Shown piece after piece: positions 55,385-64,000 of a DNA stretch of 64,000 bases; position 1 is the first letter of the stretch; every line of letters begins with the position of its first letter. Under the pieces are notes generated by a model. It did not search any database, had not been told where the DNA came from, and saw nothing but the letters and a program-made list of their open reading frames with translations. The stretch is taken from the NCBI RefSeq assembly GCF_050003625.1, contig NC_134398.1, forward strand, positions 86,739,983 through 86,803,982, in the 5' to 3' direction. The position numbers were made by a program, and so were the translations under genes. This DNA is from Haematobia irritans (lineage: Eukaryota > Arthropoda > Insecta > Diptera > Muscidae).

Positions 55385-55546
55385 TTTTTTTTCTTATACA
55401 ATCACGAAATTAATTGATCAAATTAATTTTTTAATTGTCTTCAATCACAGTAACGATAGTATCAATTAAACAATTAATTGATACTATTAATTTTTGTTTC
55501 AATAAAAAAAATTGTTGAATGAATTAAATTTTTAATTGAATATTTT
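55385..55546. repeat. TTGATT-rich MITE remnant
   Basis: AATTAATTGATCAAATTAATTTT-type repeats of the CACAC MITE family, cut off by the DINE-like element at 55547. Confidence 0.55.
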
Positions 55547-57900
55547 TATACCCTCCACCATAGGATGGGGGTATATTAACTTTGTCATTCCGTTTGTAAC
55601 ACATCGAAATATTGCTCTAAGACCCCATAAAGTATATATATTCTGGGTCGTGGTGAAATTCTGAGTCGATCTAAGCATGTCCGTCCGTCCGTCCGTCCGT
55701 CCGTCTGTCCGTCTGTCCGTCTGTCCGGCTGTCCGTCCGTCTGTGGAAATCACGCTAACTTCCGAACGAAACAAGCTATCGACTTGAAACTTGGCACAAG
55801 TAGTTGTTATTGATGTAGGTCGGATGGTATTGAAAATGGGCCATATCGGACCACGTTTACGTATAGCCCCCATATAAACCGATCCCCAAATTTGGCTTGG
55901 GGTGCCTCCCGGAGCAGCAAAATTCATCCGATCCGGTTGAAATTTGGTACGTGGTCTTAGTATACGGTCTCTAACAACCATGCACAAATTGGTCCATATC
56001 GGTCCATAATTATATATAGCCCCCATATAAACCGATCCCCAGATTTGACCTCCAGAGCCTCTTGGAGGGGCAAAATTCATCCGATCCGATTGAAATTTGG
56101 TACCTGATGTTAGTATATGGTCTCTAACAACCATGCAAAAATTGGTCCATATCGGTCCATAATTATATATAGCCCCCATATAAACCGATCCCCAGATTTG
56201 ACCTCCGGAGACTTTTGGAGGGGCAAAATTCATCCGATCCGGTTGAAATTTGGTACCTGATGTTAGTATACGGCATCTAACAACCATGCAAAAATTGGTC
56301 CATATCGGTCCATAATTATATATAGCTCCCATATAAACCGATCCCCAGATTTGACCACCGGAGCCTCTTGGAGGAGCAAAATTCATCCGATCCGGTTGAA
56401 ATTTAGTACGTGGTCTTAGTATACGGTTTTTAACAACCATGCAAAAATTGGTCCATATCGGTACATAATTATATATAGCCCCTATATAAACCGATCCCCA
56501 GATTTGACCTCCGGAGCCTCTTGGAGGAGCAAAATTCATCCGATCCGGTTGAAATTTGGTACCTGATGTTAGTTGACGGCCTCTAATAACCATGCAAAAA
56601 TTGGTCCATATCGGTCCATAATTATATATAGCCCCCATATAAACCGATCCCCAGATTTGACCTCCGGAGCCTCTTGGAAGAGCAAAATTCATCCGATCCA
56701 GTTGAAATTTGGTACATGGTGTTAGTATATGGTCTCTAACAACCATGCAAAAATTGGTCCATATTTATATATAGTTCCCATACAATATATAGTTCCCATA
56801 TAAACCGTCCCCAGATTTGACGTCCGGAACCTCTTGGAGGAGCAAAAGTCATCCGATACGGTTGAAATTTGGTACATTTTGTCAATATATGGCCTCTAAC
56901 AGCCATGTAAAAATTGGTCCATATCGGTCTTTAGTTATATATAGCCGATGACTTATTACACAAAAATTGGTCCATATCGCCAAAAATAAGCTACCAAAAC
57001 TTTATTTCCATATAAAATTTTGTCAAATTTTATTACTATTGTCAAAATTTCATTTCTATAGAAAGTTTTGTCAAAAGTTTATTTCTATACAAATGTTTGT
57101 CAAAATTTTATTTCCATAGAAAATTTTGTCAAAATTTTATTTCTATAGAAAATTTTGTAATCTACCAAAACTTTATTTCCATAGAAAATTTTGTCAAATT
57201 TTATTACTATAGCAAGTTTTGTTAAAATTTCATTTCTATAGAAAGTTTTGTCAAAAGTTTATTTCTATAGCAAGTTTTGTTAAAATTTCATTTCTATAGA
57301 AAGTTTTGTCAAAAGTTTATTTCTATAGAAATGTTTGTCAAAATTTTATTTCTATAGAAAATTTTGTAAAAAATTTATTTCTGTAGAAAATTTTGTCAAC
57401 ATTTTATTTCTATACAAAATTTTGTCAAAATTTCATTTCTATACAAAATTTTGTCAACATTTTATTTCTATAGAAATTTTTGTCAAAATTGTATTGCTAT
57501 AGAAAATTTTGTCAACATTTTACTTCCATAGAAAATTTTGTCAACATTTTATTTCTATAGAAAATTTTGTCAAGTTTTTATTTCTATAGAAAATTTTGTC
57601 AAATTTTTATTTCTATAGAAAATTTTGTCAAAATTTTATTTCTATAGAAAATTTTGTCAAACTAGATTATATACGTATTTAATCGGCCTTTTTTTGTTTA
57701 ATATATACCCCGTATGGGCTAACTTACAATTTAGAAGACAGTGTTAAAAAGTTTTACGATACCTTGCCATCGGCAAGTGTTATCGCAACCCAAGTAATTC
57801 GATTGTGGATGACAGCCTTTAGTAGAAGTTCCTACGCAATCCATGGTGGAGGGTACATAAGATTCGGCCTGGCCGAACTTACGGCAATATATACTTGTTT
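55547..57900. mobile_element. DINE-1-like element, subfamily 1, with 153-bp and 29-bp arrays
   Basis: TATACCCTCCACCATAGG start, GTCC/GTCT microsatellite at about 55679-55744, six to seven 153-bp units (55867 and 56020 spacing checked), a 29-bp array (TTTCTATAGAAAATTTTGTC, 57000-57660), conserved tail and 3' hairpin, ending ATACTTGTTT. The minus strand is open for 404 codons across the 153-bp array and microsatellite (55532-56746). Confidence 0.8.
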
Positions 57901-59065
57901 AAGACTTAATTAAGACGTTAATTGAAAATTGTTTTGCGAAATTTTGTTTTGTCACTATAATTGTAACATAAATACATTCTGCATTATTTTCGTAAGCACA
58001 CTCACGAAAATATTATTTTCGTGACTCACGCACAACATTTGATTTCGTTTCGGGGCCCTCCGGAAACAAAATCATGAGCAGAAATAAATTTCCGGCATTG
58101 GAGTTTTTCTAAATTTGACTAATGGCTAATATTGGAGGTTCCACTGTACTCCAAATCTCCTCATGTAGTTACAACCAAATATTCACTCACTGACTTTACT
58201 ATTTTGCATAACGCTTGATTGTCTTTGCTCGTAGAGGCAGTCAGTGGTGGTCCCTTGTGGAAGTATGTATGATTTTGCATAAACCGAGCACTGCAGCTGA
58301 TATGCGATGAAATTTTTGATGTGTTTCAGCCCGTCCTTCGGGTCGATGCTCAGGAATACTTTTACTTTGCTCTGTTTGCTTATCTTTTTACCATCCGTTC
58401 GTCCGCTCATATATCAGGGCTGTCTTTCTAGTAAAACTTTTAACTTGTCAAGAGCAAGGGATGGAAATTCTGTCATACTGTAGTGTTCCCGCACTTATTC
58501 GTCGTAGGGCACATTTGGTACGGAACAACAGGCAGTGAAATATTGGTCATACTTTTATCTCAACTCGAATATAAAACGTGATAGCAGATTTCATAAAATT
58601 GTATGATAGCTTAAATCTAACTTGAAATGGAGGACTAAATAACAAGGCCATATTAATTAGATACACTGAAAAAAATTGTTGTATTGTGTGATAGGGTACG
58701 TTGGATATAAAAATAAAAATAATAATTCTACTTTTAAAGGTAAATGAGTCTTCGACGGGATATAATGATAAAAGTTGATCATTGGGTCAACATAGTAGAT
58801 AGGTTAACGAAAGTTTGGTAACTACATCGAAAATACAGTGAACCCTTTTCCATTACAAAATGAACTAAAATGTAGTAATATTGACCATTATTTAGCCATT
58901 AGGATTTTTTCTGCTTGTCTAGTTATTATTATTATTATTTATTAATAGATTTTTCAAGTGTTGTAACAAAATTATTCAAAATATACTATTTGTAATCTAT
59001 AGTTGGTGTAGCAGAAAAATGCTGTGACCAATTTCTTTGAATGTTTATTATTATTTACATACATT
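57901..59065. other. Unassigned sequence with small repeat remnants
   Basis: A short CACTCACGAAAATATTATTTTCGTGACTCACG stretch near 57998-58029 is a hAT-type MITE remnant. A TACACTGAAAAAAATTG near 58663 is a CACTG terminus fragment. A 75-residue minus ORF (58183-58410) has no recognisable domain. Confidence 0.35.
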
Positions 59066-61648
59066 TTTATACCCTCCATCATAGGATGGGGGTATATTAA
59101 CTTTGTCATTCCGTTTGTAACACATCGAAATATTGCTCTAAGACCCCATAAAGTATATATATTCTGGGTCGTGGTGAAATTCTGAGTCGATCTAAGCATG
59201 TCCGTCCGTCCGTCCGTCCGTCCGTCTGTTGAAATCACGATAACTTCCGAAAGAAACAAGCTATCGACTTGAAACTAGGCACAAGTAGTTGTTATCGATG
59301 TAGGTCGGATTGTATTGAAAATGGGCCATATCGGTCCACTTTTACGTATAGCCCCCATATAAAGGGACCCTCAGATTTGGCTTGTGGAGCCTCTAACAGA
59401 AGCATATTTTATCCGATCCGGCTGAAATTTGGTACATGATGTTAGTATATAGTCTCTAACAACCATGCAAAAATTGGTCCACATCGGTTTATAATTATAT
59501 ATAGCCCCCATATAAACCGATCCCCAGATTTGGCTTGCGAGGCCTCTAAGAGAAGCAAATTTCATCCGAACCGGCTGAAATTTGGTACATGGTGTTGGTA
59601 TATGGTCTCTAACAACCATGTAAAAATTGGTCTACATCGGTCCATAATTATATATAGCCCCCATATAAACCGATCCCCAGATTTGGCTTGCGGAGCCTAA
59701 AAGAGAAGCAAATTTCATCCGATCCGGCTGAAATTTGGTACATGGTGTTGGTATATGGTCTCTAACAACCATGCAAAAATTGGTCCACATCGGTCCATAA
59801 TTATATATAGCCCCCAGATAAAACGATCCCCAGATTTGGCTTACGGAGCCTCTAAGAGAAGCATATTTCATCCGATCCGGCTGAAATTTGGTACATGGTG
59901 TTGGTATATGGTCTCTAACAATCATGCAAAAATTGGTCCACATCGGTCCATAATTATATATAACCCCCATATAAACCGATCCCCAGATTTGGCTTGCGGA
60001 GCCTCAAAAGAAGCAAATTGCATCCGATCCGGCTGAAATTTGGTAAATGATGTTGGTATATAGTCTCTAACTACCATGCAAAAATTGGTCCACATCGGTC
60101 CATAATTATATATAGCCCCCATATAAACCGATTCCCAGATTTGGCTTGCGGAGCCTAAAACAGAACCAAATTTCATCCTATCCTGCTGAAATTTGGTACA
60201 TGGTGTTGGTATATGGTCTCTAACAACCAAGTAAAAATTGGTCTACATCGGTCCATAATTATATATAGCCCCCATATAAACCGATCCCCAAATTTGGCTT
60301 GCGGAGCCTAAAAGAGAAGCAAATTTCATCCGATCCGGTTGAAATTTGGTACATGGTGTTGGTATATTGTCTCTAACAACCATGCAAAAATTGGTCCACA
60401 TCGGTCCATAATTATATATAGCCCCCATATAAAACGATCCCCAGATTTGGCTTCCGGAGCCTCTAAGAGAAGCATATTTCATCCGATCCGGCTGAAATTT
60501 GGTACATGATATTGGTATATGGTCTCTAATAGTCATGCAAAAATTGGTCCACATCGGTCCATAATTATATATAACCCCCATATAAACCGATCCCCAGATT
60601 TGGCTTGCGGAGCCTCAAAAGAAGCAAATTTCATCCGATCCGGCTGAAATTTGGTAAATTATGTTGGTATATAGTCTCTAACAACCATGCAAAAATTGGT
60701 CCACATCGGTTCATAATTATATATAGCCCCCATATAAACCGATCCCCAGATTTGGCTTGCGAAGTCTCCAAGAGAAGCAAATTTCATCCAAGCCGGTTAT
60801 AATTTGGAACATGGTGTTAGTATATGATCTTTAACAACCGTGCCAGAATTGGTCCATATCGGTCCATAATTATATATAGCCCCCATATAAAACGTTCTCC
60901 AGATTTGACCTCCGGAGCCTCTTGGAGGAGCAAAATTCATCCGATCCGGTTCAAATTAGGAACGTGGTGTTAGTATATGGTCGCAAACAACCATACCAAA
61001 ATTGGTCCAATCACACAAAAATTGGTCCATATCGGTTCATGATCATGGTTGCCACTAGAGCCAAAAATAATCTACCAAAATTTTATTTCTATAGAAAATT
61101 TTGTCAAAATTTTATTTCTATAGAAAATTTTGTCAAAATTTTATTTCTATAGAAAATTTTGTAAAAATTTTATTTCTAGAGAAAATGTTGTTAAAATTTT
61201 ATTCGTTTCATAATAAAATTTTCATCATTTTCAAAATTTTATTTCTATAGAAAATTTTGTTCAAATTTTATTCGGTTCATAATCATGGTTGCCACTCGAG
61301 CCACAAATAATCTACCAAGATTTTATTTCTATAGAAAATTTTGTCAAAAGTTTATTTCTATAGAAAATTTTGTTAAAATTTTATTTCTGTAGAAATTTTT
61401 GTCAAAATTTTCTTTCTATAGAATATTTTGTCAACATTTTTAGTTCTATAGAAAATTTTGTGAAAATTTTATTTCTATAGAAAATTTTGTTAAAATTTTA
61501 TCTATGTAGAAAATTTTGTCAAACTTTTATGTCTACTACCTTGCCATTTGCAAGCGTTACCGCAACTTAAGTAATTCGATTGTGGATGGCAGTGTTTAGA
61601 AGAAGTTTCTACGCAATCCATGATGGAGGGTACATATATACTTGTTTT
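59066..61648. mobile_element. DINE-1-like element, subfamily 1, longest array
   Basis: TATACCCTCCATCATAGG start, GTCC microsatellite (59200-59225), and about ten 153-bp units with 153-base spacing (59505, 59658). The 29-bp array is at 61070-61530; the tail ends ATACTTGTTTT without the usual GGCC hairpin. Blocks of two to three units are themselves repeated (59632-59970 and 60243-60581 are near copies), so the array grew by multi-unit duplication. Confidence 0.8.
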
Positions 61649-61739
61649 TTTTCATATATTTTTTTACGTATATTCCAGATACGTTAGGAATATCCCGAAA
61701 AGGTGTTCAACATTACATACTACTATATTAAATTTTTAC

Positions 61740-62445
61740 TACGAAACTGTAAAGTGTGTCTTATAAAAGACTTAAAGTCAGAAGTCACAGTGTTTGAAAT
61801 AAACGAAATGGACTGAGTTCAAATCATATATTATTTTTTTTTATTGCAAAAATAAAAAGGCTTTTGTATACAAGTTTGAAATTTTCGAAGAAATTCAAAA
61901 ACTCTTACAAAAGCACATTATATTTAAATTCTAAACAGTAATTTTACAACCAGCACATAAATTTATTTTGGTGTGAACAATTGTTTGCTAGCATGTCGCA
62001 CCATTAATTTAGAAATACAAATAAATATGACTTTTTATTAACGAATAATTTTGTACTTAATTTAATTCTTAAGGCCGGTTGGCATTATTGCGTTAAAATG
62101 GCAATGTTTACCCTTTTACTTTTCTTTAATAATTTATTTTAAAGAAAATAAACTTATTCAATTGTTACTTTGGATCATTCCCCACCATGTTATAATACAA
62201 CTTACTGAAAAAGTTATAATGTTATTCTGATTTTACCGATTCGAGTTTTGCTGCTAAAATGAGAAATAATTTTAGCGGCAAAACTCGAACTCAATGCCCG
62301 CTTTTATTTTCGAAAGAATCCGTCAACTCCTCTTGGACTACTCATTAATAAAGAGGAACTAATCTTTGTTTTTATAGATCTTACTGTTTAATTTTTCACT
62401 GTTTCCCCCTGTTTTCATTTTACTGTCACAAGTCTAACAAGAGTA
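61740..62445. mobile_element. Partial CAC-ended element core, inverted
   Basis: It matches parts of 6815-7745 and 44940-45300 (AAACGAAATGGACTGAGTT, AAACTCTTACAAAAG, GTCAACTCCTCTTGGACTACT). No tRNA-like module or clean ends are present. Confidence 0.5.
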
Positions 62446-62455
62446 CACTGAAAAA

Positions 62456-63016
62456 AATATTGTAGTGAGGCCAAAGAGTTCATGTTATTAAAATAAGAAT
62501 ACAAATTTTGCTTAACTTAGAAGACATATTTCTCTAATTTTTTCCATGTTCAAAAGTCGATAAACCTTTCAACGAAGTCGTGTTGTCCTTATAATTAAGT
62601 GATTTGACTTGAAAATGGGTATCATAACATGAAAGAAAAAAATTTTGAACTAAGGTCAACTTGACTTTAATAATTCAGAAAAATTCTTTAAAACTAATGA
62701 AATTGTCTTTGAATTTGTTGCATTTTTGCATCTTGACTACAAAGCAAAAATCGTTAAAAAAATAGGACATGTTTCCAACACTTTATTTTAAAGATGTTTT
62801 TTTCACATGAAACATAGCATAATTTCTACTGGATGTCTTGTTTTTAACGGACTTTTTATAGCATATGAAAAAATCAGAAAAAGCGAAAAATTAAAATGTG
62901 CTTCATAGAGTCAAATACACGAAACCCACATTTAAAATAGAATTGTGTCTTAAAAGTATCCTTACTTGAATTCTCCGCTTCACTGGCTCGGAATCAATAC
63001 CAAAATTGTTAAACTA
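62456..63016. mobile_element. CACTG-A7 MITE, right end truncated
   Basis: It starts TA then CACTGAAAAAAATATTGTAG and follows the 3629-4282 family until the CACAC MITE at 63017. Confidence 0.75.
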
Positions 63017-63305
63017 CACACAAAAAATTATCACCAACATTTTTTCAATTAAACACTTAATTGAATTTGGAAAAGGATTCAATTAATATGTTAATTGATT
63101 CAATTAATTATTTAATCAAATCCGAATAAAAACCAATTAAAAAAATTATTGATATTTGTTACGTTTCCAATTAAAATATTAATTGATTCAATCAATTTGT
63201 TAATCAATTCGGAAATAATTTTCAATTACAAACGTGATTGAAATTTTTTCCGTTTCCAATTACACATGTGATTGGTCCAATCACCTTTGAGATTGAAACT
63301 GAATA
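63017..63305. mobile_element. CACAC-A6 MITE, right end unclear
   Basis: It starts TA then CACACAAAAAATTATCACC with AATTAATTGATT-type internal repeats. No complementary right end is seen near 63305. Confidence 0.6.
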
Positions 63306-64000
63306 ATTTTGAGCAATGGAAAGAGCGAAAAGAGAACAAGAGAATGGGTATTTATTCAACAATGTATGATGGAGAGATCAGTCTGTGGAAGTAACTCGTA
63401 ACGAACGGTTGGGTTTTTGTTTTTCGCGTAAATTGAAAAACATGATTGGCGACATTCTGTCTGCTGCATTCAAAATGTGTGCATAAATATTTTGAACGCA
63501 ACAACAAATCATAGCAAAGGGTTGAAATAAATAAAGTGTGCAACAACAAACGGCCACGTGGTAAAGGTTTGAAAAAAATATATGAGAGAACACATTTGAA
63601 ATTATCTGTGTTTGTGGTATTGTAAAAATGGAAAACAATCTACGTGAATACCGCTTTCCATTGAAGCCTGTTTACATTAAATGGACTAAAATAATATATT
63701 TTTTATTCATTTCTTTTAGTGACCAATTTTATTTCGTGAAATTGACCAATCAATCCCATCAACTCCATCATTTTATCAAATATATAAGAATATGTTTGCA
63801 ATAAAAAGTGGGTACCGTATTGATCTTTTAAAATTATAATTTTTTTTCACTCCTAGTTTTCTTAAAACCAAGAGCGGTATGGGTTTGTTGGAAGATTCAC
63901 CTTGAAGTTGCGAAGTGGCGTTGGCATTAAATTGCATTTTTGTTTTACCTTCCTTTTTCAGTTTGAACCCAAATAGAAAGCAGTATATCTGATATATAAA
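63306..64000. other. Unassigned sequence at window end
   Basis: No repeat ends or domains seen; short minus-strand ORFs (63352-63638) overlap each other in two frames and are not credible. Confidence 0.35.

Overview
The window is eukaryotic, AT-rich (roughly two thirds A+T by eye) and almost wholly built of transposable elements. DINE-1/INE-1-like elements, mariner and rosa-type transposons, a tRNA-derived SINE, CR1/Jockey-like and Penelope-like fragments and a Ty3/gypsy element together suggest a calyptrate (muscid-type) fly. The species is an inference. I found no host gene I can name. Three stretches (about 21.2-22.1 kb, 33.2-34.1 kb, 53.6-55.4 kb) look single-copy within the window but carry no convincing coding sequence.

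Layout. 1-8.68 kb: decayed DINE-like pieces, then a minus-strand LINE (RT with YGDD) broken by a hAT-type MITE and a CACTG-type MITE, further CAC-ended elements, and tRNA-like modules. 8683-21174: a complete 12.5-kb Ty3/gypsy retrotransposon on the minus strand. Its 3.28-kb LTRs are nearly identical, its TSD is 4 bp (ACCT), and its primer site matches tRNA-Lys(CTT). Gag begins with a RING-H2 finger; pol follows through a -1 shift at A AAA AAC. Each LTR holds three tRNA-like Pol III-type modules. 21.2-26.9 kb: MITEs, a DINE-like array, a Penelope fragment and a full SINE. 26.9-29.8 kb: a mariner (DD34D) opened by nested insertions. 30-35 kb: MITEs, LINE tails and a rosa-type (DD41D) mariner remnant.

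35.1-49.6 kb is the most unusual region. After nested elements are subtracted, a decayed two-gene minus-strand transposon remains. Gene A is a SAM-domain, multi-exon pseudogene. Gene B is a C2H2-finger plus tnp2/DUF4218-like transposase. The surrounding sequence has repeated TTCTTTGATTT-type motifs, and the candidate ends are CACTG/CACAG plus an A-tract flanked by TA. Many MITEs in the window share CAC-plus-A-tract ends and 2-bp TA/CA duplications, so they may belong to the same CACTA-like mobilisation system.

49.6-64 kb: a hAT-type MITE, a second mariner, and two large DINE-like arrays of 153-bp and 29-bp tandem repeats, with more MITEs. The nesting gives a readable order of insertion: LINE, PLE and mariner hosts are oldest, CAC-ended MITEs and DINE-like elements came later, and the gypsy element is probably youngest because its LTRs differ only by small indels.
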